NCBI GenBank assembly: GCA_022842065.1
Contig: JALHQH010000050.1
Span: 1-64,000 of the forward strand
DNA from: Caldilineaceae bacterium
Lineage (GTDB): Bacteria; Chloroflexota; Anaerolineae; Caldilineales; Caldilineaceae
Length of the DNA: 64,000 nucleotides
Direction: 5' to 3'
Shown: piece after piece, positions 22,096 through 30,086 of the stretch
How the letters are laid out: every line of letters begins with the position of its first letter
Position numbering within the stretch: position 1 is the first letter of the stretch
Position numbers and translations under genes: made by a program
The notes under the pieces: generated by a model
What the model was told of the DNA's origin: nothing
Seen by the model: the letters and a program-made list of their open reading frames with translations, nothing else
The model's database searches: none

Positions 22096-23241
22096 ATGTT
22101 AATCGGCATTGATGCCTCGCGCGCCCTGCGCGCCCAGCGGACCGGGACCGAGCGCTACGCCCTGGAGATCATCCGGCACCTGTTGGCATTGCCGGCGGCG
22201 GCGGCTCATACGTGGCGTCTCTATGTCGATCGCCTACCACCGGCGGATCTCTTTGCTGGGCCGCACGCGCCTGGGCCGGTTGCACAGTTCGAAAGCTGTC
22301 TGTTGCCTACGCAGCGACTCTGGACGCACCGTGCTTTGGCCGCAGAAGTCTTGCAGCGGCTACCCGATCTGCTCTTTATCCCAGCCCATGTTTTGCCCTT
22401 GCGCCTGCCGGCACAGTTTCCGCCCAGCGTCGTCACGATTCACGATTTGGGCTACCACTACTTTCCCCATGCCCACACACGTTTTCAGCGCCTCTACTTG
22501 CCCCTGAGCACCCGCTGGAGTGCCTGGGCCGCGACGCAGTTGATTGCGGTGAGCGGAGCAACTGCACAAGATCTGCAACGGCTTTATCATGTGCGCTCGG
22601 ATCGCATTGCGGTGATCCATGAGGCCTGGACTCCAGGAGCACAACCTGTGTCCACGCCACCGACTGTCCTGGCGCGGCTGCCCTCCCACTATGCGCTCTA
22701 TGTCGGCTCCCTGCAGCCACGCAAGAATCTTGTGCGTGTTTTGCAGGCGTATGGTAAACTAGTAAGTCGTGTGGCTACGGTCCCTGCGTTGGTGATTGCT
22801 GGCGCTGCCGGCTGGGGTAGTGAAGATTTACATGCCTTGGCAATGCAACTGGGCCTTGCCAATCGGGTTCACCTATTAGGATACGTGGCGGAGGAACAGC
22901 TGCCTGCACTCTACCGTGGTGCCCACTTTTTTTGTTTTCCATCGCTGTTTGAAGGCTTTGGGCTGCCTGTGCTCGAAGCCCAATACTATGGAGTTCCGGT
23001 GATGACTGCCAATAACTCTTCTTTGCCGGAAGTCGCCGGTGAGGGTGCCCTGCTGGTTGATCCGACTGATGTTGATGCCATTGCCGATGCAATGCTGCGG
23101 CTGAGCCAGGATGAAGCCTTGCGCCAACGCTTGATTGCCGCCGGCCATGAAAATGTAAAACGCTTTTCGTGGACAAAAGCGGCCAGCGAAACGCTAGCTT
23201 TATTTGAGCGTGTGGCCCGACAGGGCAAAAGTAAACAGTGA
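22096..23241 (+). CDS. GT4-family glycosyltransferase
   Basis: 381 residues with a GT-B fold. The N-terminal GIDASRALRAQRTGTERYAL carries the acceptor-side glycine turn. LYVGSLQPRKNL starts the C-terminal Rossmann domain, and FCFPSLFEGFGLPVLEA contains the E-x7-E donor motif of GT4 enzymes. It is cytoplasmic or membrane-associated and should transfer a sugar from a nucleotide donor to a lipid-linked glycan. The next gene (WecG-type) starts within its stop codon, so the two are probably used in the same pathway. Confidence 0.88.
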   Translation: MLIGIDASRALRAQRTGTERYALEIIRHLLALPAAAAHTWRLYVDRLPPADLFAGPHAPGPVAQFESCLLPTQRLWTHRALAAEVLQRLPDLLFIPAHVLPLRLPAQFPPSVVTIHDLGYHYFPHAHTRFQRLYLPLSTRWSAWAATQLIAVSGATAQDLQRLYHVRSDRIAVIHEAWTPGAQPVSTPPTVLARLPSHYALYVGSLQPRKNLVRVLQAYGKLVSRVATVPALVIAGAAGWGSEDLHALAMQLGLANRVHLLGYVAEEQLPALYRGAHFFCFPSLFEGFGLPVLEAQYYGVPVMTANNSSLPEVAGEGALLVDPTDVDAIADAMLRLSQDEALRQRLIAAGHENVKRFSWTKAASETLALFERVARQGKSKQ

Positions 23242-24038
23242 TTGGCCTACGCAGGTGTGATGGGGGACAAGTGGAGGAGAGGCGTAGGATCGAGATTCTG
23301 CAGGTCGCCGTCGATTGTGTTGACTTTGCCCAATTACTAGCCCAGATTGAACATTGGATCAACGTTGCACGCCAGCACCTTCCATCAACCACAGTTACCC
23401 AGGGCGTTTACACCGTTAACCCAGAGATTGTCATGGCGGCCCGCCGTGATCCGCACTTTGCTGCGGTATTGGCACGAGGGGCGCTCTGTGTGCCGGATGG
23501 CGTGGGGCTACTATGGGCCGCGCGGCGTCAAGGTGTGCGCTTGCCCGAACGGGTAACTGGCTCTGATGGAATTTATCACATCTGCGCGCAGGCGGCCCAG
23601 TCTGGTTGGCGGGTTTATCTGTTGGGGGCGGCACCTGGCGTGGCGGCTACCGCGGCCACACGTCTACAGGCGCGGTACCCCGGCTTGCAAGTGGTTGGCA
23701 CTCATAGTGGCTCGCCGGACGCTGCTGACTGGCCGGTGATTGCGGCCCAACTCCAGGCTACCTGTCCCGATCTCCTTTTTGTGGCTTTTGGTCATCCCCG
23801 CCAGGAGGAATGGATCGATCAACATCGTCAGGCCTTGGGTGTCGCCGTGGCTGTCGGTGTCGGCGGGACCTTTGACTTTGTCGCCGGGGTCACCAGTCGA
23901 GCGCCCCAGTGGTTGCAACGCCTGGGACTAGAGTGGTTGCACCGCTTGATCATGCAGCCGTGGCGCTGGCGGCGGATGGTTGTCCTGCCCCACTTTGTCT
24001 GGCTCATCTTGATGCATTACGTTTTCCGTCGTAAATGA
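23238..24038 (+). CDS. WecG/TagA/CpsF-family glycosyltransferase
   Basis: 266 residues. The family core is visible: TVNPEIVMAARRDP, VPDGVGLLWAAR, RVTGSDGIY, RVYLLGAAPGVA and VAFGHPRQEEWID. Members such as TagA and WecG add N-acetylmannosamine(uronic acid) to lipid-linked GlcNAc. GTG at 23238 overlaps the preceding stop (GTGA). A second GTG at 23271 with GGGGGA just upstream could be the real start. With the GT4 upstream it suggests undecaprenyl-linked polysaccharide or teichoic-like glycan synthesis. Confidence 0.88.
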   Translation: MIGLRRCDGGQVEERRRIEILQVAVDCVDFAQLLAQIEHWINVARQHLPSTTVTQGVYTVNPEIVMAARRDPHFAAVLARGALCVPDGVGLLWAARRQGVRLPERVTGSDGIYHICAQAAQSGWRVYLLGAAPGVAATAATRLQARYPGLQVVGTHSGSPDAADWPVIAAQLQATCPDLLFVAFGHPRQEEWIDQHRQALGVAVAVGVGGTFDFVAGVTSRAPQWLQRLGLEWLHRLIMQPWRWRRMVVLPHFVWLILMHYVFRRK

Positions 24039-24070
24039 TTGTCTCTGGCAGTAGCCGAAAGGAGTCCACC

Positions 24071-24268
24071 GTGGCCTTTATCCATGAACGGCGTGAGTTT
24101 GATAGTTGGGTGCAAGCGTTGCGTGACGGGCTGCTCACCCCTGAACAGCTTGCCGTTTTGCAGACAATGCTCAAGGATGGTGAGGCCAAAACCCTGGAGG
24201 GTGCGGCCCAATTGCTGGATTGGCAGGAGCATGTCATTGATGCCGATGAGCATATGTATGGCTTCTAA
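24071..24268 (+). CDS. Small acidic protein of unknown function
   Basis: 65 residues from GTG at 24071, chosen because AAAGGAG lies 6 nt upstream. An ATG at 24035 overlapping the WecG stop would add 12 residues. The product is helical and acidic (EFDSWVQALRDGLLTPEQL, then KTLEGAAQLLDWQEHV) and ends in EHMYGF. I recognise no family. Its position 32 nt after the WecG gene suggests it is the last gene of that operon. Confidence 0.6.
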   Translation: MAFIHERREFDSWVQALRDGLLTPEQLAVLQTMLKDGEAKTLEGAAQLLDWQEHVIDADEHMYGF

Positions 24269-24411
24269 AGGCACCGCGCGTATGGTCACTGGCCACAAGG
24301 TGCTACCCTGGATCAAAGCGCTGTAGCCAGTAAAATTCATCTTGCTAGCCCTGGAAAAGCAAGCTGAAGGCAAGAAATGATGCGAAATGTGCGAAATACT
24401 ACATTCAGGAG

Positions 24412-24440
24412 TTGACAGAAGTTCCTGGTGCTGCTATTCT
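24412..24440 (+). promoter_or_regulatory. Sigma-70-type promoter of the RRM gene
   Basis: A perfect TTGACA (24412-24417), a 17-nt spacer and TATTCT (24435-24440) are present. Transcription would start near 24447, leaving a leader of about 98 nt before the ATG at 24545. Confidence 0.8.
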
Positions 24441-24488
24441 TGCAATTAAGGGTACGAAATTATACATTTATAGGTTCGGTTTTTGTTG

Positions 24489-24524
24489 AAGCGGTCGCCT
24501 CACAACCCGGCGGTCGCTTTTTTT
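24489..24524 (+). terminator. Leader terminator/attenuator of the RRM gene
   Basis: In RNA, 24489-24499 can pair with 24509-24519 as an 11-bp stem with two G-U pairs around a 9-nt loop, followed directly by seven U residues (24518-24524). It looks like a rho-independent terminator placed only 20 nt before the start codon and inside the transcript of the upstream promoter. It would limit read-through into the gene or release a short RNA of about 75 nt. As DNA it appears as a direct repeat of GCGGTCGC, so it is easily overlooked. Confidence 0.6.
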
Positions 24525-24544
24525 ATCAACCAGAAGGACGCTCC

Positions 24545-25018
24545 ATGAATAAGAAGCTTTATGTAGGGAACCTCAGCTATGCAACAAACGATGATGAATT
24601 GCATACGCACTTTTCGGCGATTGGCCCTGTTTCGTCCGCGACTGTGATCATGGATCGCAATACGGGTCGGTCAAAAGGATTCGGGTTTGTTGAGATGGAG
24701 ACTGCCGAAGCTGCGCAGGAAGCCATCAACCGCCTGAATAACACTGAATTCAATCAACGGATGATCAGTGTTAGCGAAGCTCGCCCCCCACGCGAGCGCT
24801 CGTTTGATGGTGGTGGTGGTGGCGACCGCGGCGGTAGCCGTGGCGGCGGTGGTGGTGGCTACGGTGGCGGCGGCGGTGACCGCGGCGGTAGCCGTGGCGG
24901 CGGTGGTGGTGGCTACGGTGGCGGCGGCGGTGACCGCGGCGGTAGCCGTGGCGGCGGCGGTGGTGGCCGCGGCGGTGGTGGTGATCGTGACCGCGATCGC
25001 GAACGCCGTCGTTACTAA
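24545..25018 (+). CDS. Glycine-rich RRM RNA-binding protein
   Basis: 157 residues. A single RRM occupies residues 1-80, with RNP2 as KLYVGNLSY and RNP1 as KGFGFVEM, both with aromatic RNA-contacting positions. A Gly/Arg/Ser/Asp-rich tail holds three 18-residue repeats (GDRGGSRGGGGGGYGGGG type) and ends DRDRDRERRRY. This is the architecture of bacterial Rbp proteins, often cold-induced and acting as RNA chaperones. The RBS AGAAGGA lies before ATG 24545. It has its own strong promoter and a leader with a terminator-like hairpin, so autoregulation at the RNA level is plausible. Confidence 0.92.
   Translation: MNKKLYVGNLSYATNDDELHTHFSAIGPVSSATVIMDRNTGRSKGFGFVEMETAEAAQEAINRLNNTEFNQRMISVSEARPPRERSFDGGGGGDRGGSRGGGGGGYGGGGGDRGGSRGGGGGGYGGGGGDRGGSRGGGGGGRGGGGDRDRDRERRRY
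24821..24982 (+). repeat. Three 54-bp tandem repeats in the RRM gene tail
   Basis: Copies at 24821-24874, 24875-24928 and 24929-24982 are nearly identical at the DNA level and encode 18 residues each, with one Tyr in the first two and an Arg in the third. The DNA-level similarity suggests recent expansion. Confidence 0.9.
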
Positions 25019-25264
25019 GGCACCACGTGAGACTGCCGTTGTTTGAAAACGCCTATATTGGTTTGTTCACCCACAAATTCAGTGGCGTTTTCAGACAGAG
25101 CAGCGTTTAGTTTTGACGGGTAGAAGCTGCATTTGCTGCCAAAAATGATTTTTTACCCGTCTTCCAGTATTGATTTAGCCTAGTTAGCTCGCTGAGCCAT
25201 ACCCTTGGCCGACCGTCACTTCTGGAATGATAACAAAACCTAACTTGTTGAAATAAGTGTTGTT

Positions 25265-25303
25265 AAAAAAAGGTGGACACCTATACAGGTGTCCACCTTT
25301 TTT
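25265..25303. terminator. Bidirectional intrinsic terminator
   Basis: A perfect 17-bp stem (25266-25282 with 25287-25303) has a 4-nt loop, an A run on the left and a T run on the right. It separates the RRM gene from the convergent sugar-transport permease. The rest of 25019-25340 holds two weaker inverted repeats (TGAAAACGCC at 25044/25084 and GACGGGTA near 25115/25155) and no gene. Confidence 0.92.
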
Positions 25304-25340
25304 ATTAAAGTTTTGTCCTGCTCTGGCGTGTCGTTGCAGA

Positions 25341-26189
25341 TTAGCCCTTTACCGCGCCGGCGGTCAATCCTTCGACCAGACGCTGTTGGAAGACTAAGAC
25401 CAGAACCACCAGGGGAATGGTGACAACCACGGCGGCAGCCATAATATCACCCCAGGGAATTTCAAAGAGTTGATCCCCAGAAAACATGGCAATGGCTACC
25501 GGGACTGTGCGCGTGCGGTCGTCAATCGTAAAGGTCATGGCATAGAGAAACTCATTCCAGGCATTGATAAAGGCCAGCAACCCAGTGGTCACCAACCCAG
25601 GTGCCGTGAGCGGTAGCAGAATCATGTAGAAGGTCTGGAACGGCGTTGCACCATCGACATAGGCGGCTTGTTCCAACTCCAGGGGCAGGCTCTTAAAGAA
25701 ATTGCTCAGCACCCAAACCGTAAAGGGCAAAGTAAAAGTCATGTAGGTGAGAATCAAGGCGTAGGGGGTGTTATAGATGCCCAACGCGCGCACCATGGTA
25801 AAGAGCGACCCTAAGATGGCAATCGCCGGAAACATGGTCATGGACAGAATCGTATACATAACAATCGTCTTGCCCCGAAAGTTGAGCCGACCAAGCGCAT
25901 AGGCCCCAAAGGAGCCAACGCTTAACGAGAGTAAGACCGTTGTTAAGGCGACGACCGCCGAGTTCAAGAGCGCCTGCCGAAAGGATGGATCCCGAAAGAT
26001 GCCGGCATAGGCATCAAATGTGGGATTGGTCGGGAAGTAACGGACCGGTGTGGCAAAAAGTGCACTGGCCGGCGTTAAGGAGGAAACAATCGCCCAGTAG
26101 AAGGGGAAAAGGGTGTAAATCACAATCAAAATGACGACAAGCCAGAAGAGTAGATCCTGACCCCAACCCCGTTGTTTGCTGCCAGCCAT
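25341..26189 (-). CDS. Sugar ABC transporter permease, MalG type
   Basis: 282 residues with six transmembrane helices and the permease EAA loop AAYVDGATPFQTFYMILLP, the coupling helix for the ATPase. The C-terminus ends in AGAVKG, as in many CUT1 inner-membrane subunits. The start at 26189 has a full AGGAGG Shine-Dalgarno 6 nt upstream. The preceding permease gene stops one base earlier, so the two are translationally linked. No ATP-binding subunit is encoded in the window, so a shared MsmK-like ATPase elsewhere is likely. Confidence 0.9.
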   Translation of the reverse strand: MAGSKQRGWGQDLLFWLVVILIVIYTLFPFYWAIVSSLTPASALFATPVRYFPTNPTFDAYAGIFRDPSFRQALLNSAVVALTTVLLSLSVGSFGAYALGRLNFRGKTIVMYTILSMTMFPAIAILGSLFTMVRALGIYNTPYALILTYMTFTLPFTVWVLSNFFKSLPLELEQAAYVDGATPFQTFYMILLPLTAPGLVTTGLLAFINAWNEFLYAMTFTIDDRTRTVPVAIAMFSGDQLFEIPWGDIMAAAVVVTIPLVVLVLVFQQRLVEGLTAGAVKG

Positions 26190-26190
26190 A

Positions 26191-27120
26191 CTATGCCTCC
26201 TGATCGCGAAAGATGGTAGTAATATAGAGCACCACAAAGAGTGCGATCACCACAAAGATTGCCACACTGATCGTCGAGCCATAGCCCAAACTTTGGAATT
26301 GAATCAGATTACGCTGATTGAAGGTCGCCATGGTCTCTGTATTAAAGGCCCCACTGGTCATGATCCAGACCAAATCGAAGACGCGCAGTGAATCCAAGGT
26401 GCGGAAGATCAGCGCAACCACAATGGCCGGGCGCAACATGGGCAGGGTGATCGTCACAAATTGGCGCCAACCGGTCGCCCCATCAACGGAGGCCGCTTCA
26501 TAGATGTCGCCAGGAATCAGTTGTAGACCAGCGAGTAGGAGCAGCGCCATGAACGGGGTCGTTTTCCAAACATCGACCGCGACTAAAGCCCACAAGGCCG
26601 TCTGTGCATTGGCGACCCAGGCAATTTTGGCCGGCAAAATCGGGATTACGCGCGTAAAGAGGTCGTTGAGGACGCCAAAGACATCGTGATACATCCATTT
26701 CCACATCTGCGATGAGATGGCCGTCGGAATCGCCCACGGCACCAACATGGCTGTGCGCATCAGGCCGCGGCCAGGAAATTTGCTATTAACGACCAAGGCA
26801 ATCCCCAAGCCAAGCAGTAGTTCAAAGGAGACCGATGCCACGGTGAACTTGACGGTAGCCCAAACTGCCTGCCACCACTGGGGACTACTTAACAACCGGG
26901 TGTAATTTTCGAGTCCTACATATTCCCAGGCACGTGAACTGCCCAAGCGGGCCTCAAAGAAGGTTGCATAAATCGTGTTGAACAATGGGTAGAATGCCAC
27001 ACCGACAACGATCAAGAGCGACGGAATGATAAATGTGTAGGCCAATCGCTCTTCGCGCAGCGCTTGTTCACTCTTTCCATGTTTTTTGGGGCGTCGGGTG
27101 GGGAGTGCTTGCGTAGCCAA
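26191..27120 (-). CDS. Sugar ABC transporter permease, MalF type
   Basis: 309 residues from TTG at 27120, preferred because AAGGAG lies 8 nt upstream; a TTG at 27180 would add 20 residues. After a basic N-terminus it has six helices (first: YTFIIPSLLIVVGVAFYPL) and the EAA loop EAASVDGATGWRQFVTITLP. It pairs with the MalG-type subunit immediately downstream to form the membrane channel of a CUT1 importer. The substrate should be a sugar delivered by the lipoprotein encoded upstream. Confidence 0.9.
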   Translation of the reverse strand: MATQALPTRRPKKHGKSEQALREERLAYTFIIPSLLIVVGVAFYPLFNTIYATFFEARLGSSRAWEYVGLENYTRLLSSPQWWQAVWATVKFTVASVSFELLLGLGIALVVNSKFPGRGLMRTAMLVPWAIPTAISSQMWKWMYHDVFGVLNDLFTRVIPILPAKIAWVANAQTALWALVAVDVWKTTPFMALLLLAGLQLIPGDIYEAASVDGATGWRQFVTITLPMLRPAIVVALIFRTLDSLRVFDLVWIMTSGAFNTETMATFNQRNLIQFQSLGYGSTISVAIFVVIALFVVLYITTIFRDQEA

Positions 27121-27141
27121 GTGATTTTCTCCTTGATTAAA

Positions 27142-27172
27142 CACCAGCCAGGTCTGGCCGACCTGACTGGTG
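27142..27172 (-). repeat. Inverted repeat between binding-protein and permease genes
   Basis: CACCAGCCAGGTC (27142-27154) pairs with GACCTGACTGGTG (27160-27172) with one mismatch and a 5-nt loop. It lies after the binding-protein gene and just before the permease RBS. Hairpins in this position commonly stabilise the binding-protein mRNA or reduce read-through so that the lipoprotein is made in excess. Confidence 0.6.
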
Positions 27173-27303
27173 CTGTTCAACTACTTGATCCACTCTGGTT
27201 GAAGCGTGGCTTTGCGCATCAGCTAGCACAATGCCACGCTAACACCGCAATTTAAGCGTTAATCTTTGCGTGGGTACTTTGTGAGAACCCAGCGTGGTAA
27301 CGC

Positions 27304-28641
27304 TTACTGAAGGAGACCTTGCAACTGTGACTCGATTGACTCGACTGCTTGCTGGCCGGTCTGTTGGCCGGTCAACACTTTGTTGACTTCGGTGAAGTAG
27401 ATGGTCGAGACCTGATTGTAATCTTCGCCGGTCACGGTGCTCGGGCGAGCAACCGCACCACCATTGAAGACATCAAAGAGTTGACCAAAGAAGGGGTTGG
27501 CGGCCAGGACATCTTCATCCGAATAGAGGTCACCAATCGTCGGCAGTGAACTGCCAAGCGTGGCACGGAACTTCTGGGCTTCGGCGCTGGTGATGCAGAC
27601 CGCAACTTCGGCGGCGGCGTCAACATCATCGCTGTAGTTGCTGACGGCCATCTGCCAACCACCAAGGGTATCAGCATTCTGACCATCTTCGCCACCCTTG
27701 GGCAGCGGGACCACGGCGAACTGATCCTTGATCACACTGTCTTCGGCATTCCCCAAGGCAAAGGCGTAGGGCCAGTTGCGCATGAAGGCGGCATTCCCAC
27801 CCTGCCAGACACCACGGGCATCTTCTTCCATGTAGCTTACGACCCCAGGAGGGCTGATGCGGTTGACCCAACTGGCTGCCATATCGAAGGCCGCCGCTGC
27901 ATTCTCATTGTTGATGCTGATCGTGCCATCCGGCTCAACAATCGTGCCGCCATTCCAACTGAATTGCCATTCGAGCGCATCACAGGTCAGCCCTTCATAG
28001 GCGGCACCTTGCCAGACATACCCCCAGAAATCAGGGTTTTCGGCGCGTTCGCCTTCCTGAATCGCAGTGGCCATCTCATCTAACTCGGCCCAAGTGGCTG
28101 GCGGGCCGCTAAAGCCATATTTCTCCAGCAGGTCAGTGCGGTAGTAGAGCAAGCCGGCGTCGGTAAACCACGGCAGGCCAACCAATGCACCATCGACCGT
28201 GTTGTTCAGGGCAATGCGCTCGAAGTAAGAAGCATATTGCTCATCGCTCAGGTAGGGGCGCAGATCGACCAGATGCTCCGCCAAAATGCCTGGCCAGATC
28301 ACGTCGATTTGCATCAGGTCGATGTCACCGGAACCGGCTCCAAAGAATTGGAGGTACAGGGCCAGGCGATCGGTGGCGCTTTCTGGGCCACTCTGGACAT
28401 CGATCGTAACCCCAGTTTGCTCTTCACAATAGGCAATAGCTTCTTCATCACCGGGGCGCGGTGTGTCCCACAGCATGGCGGTCACGGTCTGCCCGCCGGC
28501 AGCGGCTTCTTCCCCGGCGGCTTCTTCGCCGGCGGCGGCTTCGTCACCACCCGCCGGTGCTGGGGTCGAGCTGGGGCACGCTGTCAGCGTCAGCGCAATG
28601 ACCACCAACAGGCCCAATAACATGATCATACGTCGATTCAT
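27304..28641 (-). CDS. Extracellular sugar-binding lipoprotein of an ABC importer
   Basis: 445 residues. Signal peptide MNRRMIMLLGLLVVIALT ends in lipobox LTAC (Cys 22), followed by an Ala/Glu/Gly linker and a type-1 solute-binding fold (TVTAMLWDTPRPGDEEAIAY; VDLRPYLSDEQY; TRADLLEKYG-like region YYRTDLLEKYGF; GGWQMAVSNYSDD). These features match CUT1 family binding proteins. AAAGGAG precedes ATG 28641. The gene is first in the transporter operon behind a promoter and a palindromic operator-like site. Specificity is not readable; the neighbouring glycosidase-like gene hints at an oligosaccharide. Confidence 0.9.
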   Translation of the reverse strand: MNRRMIMLLGLLVVIALTLTACPSSTPAPAGGDEAAAGEEAAGEEAAAGGQTVTAMLWDTPRPGDEEAIAYCEEQTGVTIDVQSGPESATDRLALYLQFFGAGSGDIDLMQIDVIWPGILAEHLVDLRPYLSDEQYASYFERIALNNTVDGALVGLPWFTDAGLLYYRTDLLEKYGFSGPPATWAELDEMATAIQEGERAENPDFWGYVWQGAAYEGLTCDALEWQFSWNGGTIVEPDGTISINNENAAAAFDMAASWVNRISPPGVVSYMEEDARGVWQGGNAAFMRNWPYAFALGNAEDSVIKDQFAVVPLPKGGEDGQNADTLGGWQMAVSNYSDDVDAAAEVAVCITSAEAQKFRATLGSSLPTIGDLYSDEDVLAANPFFGQLFDVFNGGAVARPSTVTGEDYNQVSTIYFTEVNKVLTGQQTGQQAVESIESQLQGLLQ

Positions 28642-28677
28642 ACAATATTCTCCTTTAGTTTCAGAGATAGATGCTCT

Positions 28678-28695
28678 GGTTAGCATGCGCTAACC
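28678..28695. promoter_or_regulatory. Candidate LacI-family operator
   Basis: GGTTAGCATGCGCTAACC is a palindrome with 7 of 9 matching half-site positions, typical in size and centre for LacI-family operators. It lies in the leader of the binding-protein gene, about 60 nt downstream of the predicted transcription start, and next to a LacI-type regulator gene. The pairing of regulator and site is inferred. Confidence 0.5.
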
Positions 28696-28760
28696 AAAAG
28701 GGAGATTAAAAAGCCCGTACAGTTGATAGATAGATTGTACAAGCTTTGTAAAACACTAAA

Positions 28761-28790
28761 ATTATAGTTGTGATCTTTGTCAGGCGTCAA
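28761..28790 (-). promoter_or_regulatory. Promoter of the sugar transporter operon
   Basis: On the minus strand, TTGACG (28785-28790) is followed by an 18-nt spacer and a perfect TATAAT (28761-28766). Transcription would start near 28754, giving a leader of about 110 nt that contains the palindromic operator-like site. Confidence 0.65.
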
Positions 28791-28825
28791 ATTGCGTCAT
28801 TTTTGTAATGCAGATGAGCATTTAT

Positions 28826-29824
28826 TCAGGCTGTACCGCGCGTAATTACCTGTAAAGGAAAACGCACATGCTGAATTGTTCGTGTGCTATCTGCCATGCG
28901 CCCGAGCAGCAGCTCAACGGCCACGCGTCCAGATTCGTCTAACGATTGGCTGATGGTTGTCAACCCCACATAATCGGCAATATCAAGATCATCAAACCCC
29001 ATGACGGCGATATCTTCGGGCACGCGCAAACCCAGATCTCGGACTGCTTTGAGCACCCCAATCGCCAGTAGATCGCTCGTGGCAAAGATCGCGGTTGGCC
29101 GTTCGGCCAGGCCTAATAGCGCTTTGGCTTGCGCGTAGGCTGCATCCATATCATTTTCTGCATTCCGGATGTAAACATCGCGGAGTGGTAATGCCAAGTC
29201 CGCCATCGTGTTACGAAAGCCCTCTAAACGGATGGCACTGGTTGGGAGTGTGCAGCCGGCAATCTCACTGTCAATGCCAATAAAGCCTATGTTGCGATGC
29301 CCAAGCGTGGTAAGGTAGTGGGCTGCCAGGCGACCACCTTCCACATTATCGATCTCGACTCCACTAAAAGCTGTATGATGGGATTCAATTAAGACGGTAT
29401 GCAAATGATGTTGCTGTAAACGTGCTGCGGTCACATCATCGACCAGCAGTGACATAATAATCAACCCATCAATCCGGCGCACAATCGGCAGACTTTCCAA
29501 TTGGCTATAGTAATGGGCTGCTGAATCGACGCTGTAAACCACTAGTTCGTATTCAGAACCATTGAGTACATTGGCGATGCCCCGTAGCCGCTGGACAAAG
29601 GATGGATAGGTGAAAAACGGTGCTAATACACCCACGCGGTAACTGTTACGTCGAGCGCGTGCACTCGCTTCCGCTTTTGGGATAAAGGCCAGTTCGTCGA
29701 TGGCAGCAAGCACCCGGCGGCGCGTTTCGTCGTTGACACGGTGCGGTGTATTCAATACACGCGAGACCGTCGCGATGCTGACCCCGGCGCGCTCTGCCAC
29801 ATCGTAGATCGTGGGATTTGCCAT
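28826..29824 (-). CDS. LacI-family transcriptional regulator
   Basis: 332 residues. The N-terminal helix-turn-helix TIYDVAERAGVSIATVSRVL and hinge (residues 4-60) are followed by a periplasmic-binding-like sensor domain with GLIIMSLLVDD, GHRNIGFIG and the AVMGFDDLDIADYVGLTTISQ motif. Such regulators usually repress sugar-uptake operons and release DNA on ligand binding. It lies immediately upstream of the transporter genes on the same strand, so it is the likely local regulator, possibly also of itself. Inverted TAAGCGAATC words lie upstream of its start. Confidence 0.92.
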   Translation of the reverse strand: MANPTIYDVAERAGVSIATVSRVLNTPHRVNDETRRRVLAAIDELAFIPKAEASARARRNSYRVGVLAPFFTYPSFVQRLRGIANVLNGSEYELVVYSVDSAAHYYSQLESLPIVRRIDGLIIMSLLVDDVTAARLQQHHLHTVLIESHHTAFSGVEIDNVEGGRLAAHYLTTLGHRNIGFIGIDSEIAGCTLPTSAIRLEGFRNTMADLALPLRDVYIRNAENDMDAAYAQAKALLGLAERPTAIFATSDLLAIGVLKAVRDLGLRVPEDIAVMGFDDLDIADYVGLTTISQSLDESGRVAVELLLGRMADSTRTIQHVRFPLQVITRGTA

Positions 29825-29890
29825 TGCACATAGATTAAAGTTGCGAAATATGATCAGATTTAAAGTGTAGCGTGTAGAGCCTGGGGGATA

Positions 29891-29987
29891 TAAGCGAATC
29901 CGCGTGAAAAATTAGGATTGCAATTTTGCACGCGTTGCATACAGATTTTTTAGCCAGTTTTCTGTATGATTTAGGGAGATTCGCTTA
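29891..29987. promoter_or_regulatory. Distant inverted pair TAAGCGAATC / GATTCGCTTA
   Basis: A perfect 10-bp inverted pair (29891-29900 and 29978-29987) is separated by 77 nt in the 262-bp gap upstream of the lacI-type gene. It could be two binding sites for a looping regulator. The assignment rests only on symmetry and position. Confidence 0.3.
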
Positions 29988-30086
29988 CATGAAAGCTCTT
30001 ACATGACAAAGAATAACATAGCTGTTGGCGCTTGTCAAGCCAAAAATTGAAAAATTGAAAATTTTAATGTTGGGCCTGGCACTGCT

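Noticed and set aside
29925..29945. LacI operator at TTGCACGCGTTGCA
   Set aside because: Only the central 6 bp are symmetric; the flanking TTGCA words are direct rather than inverted.
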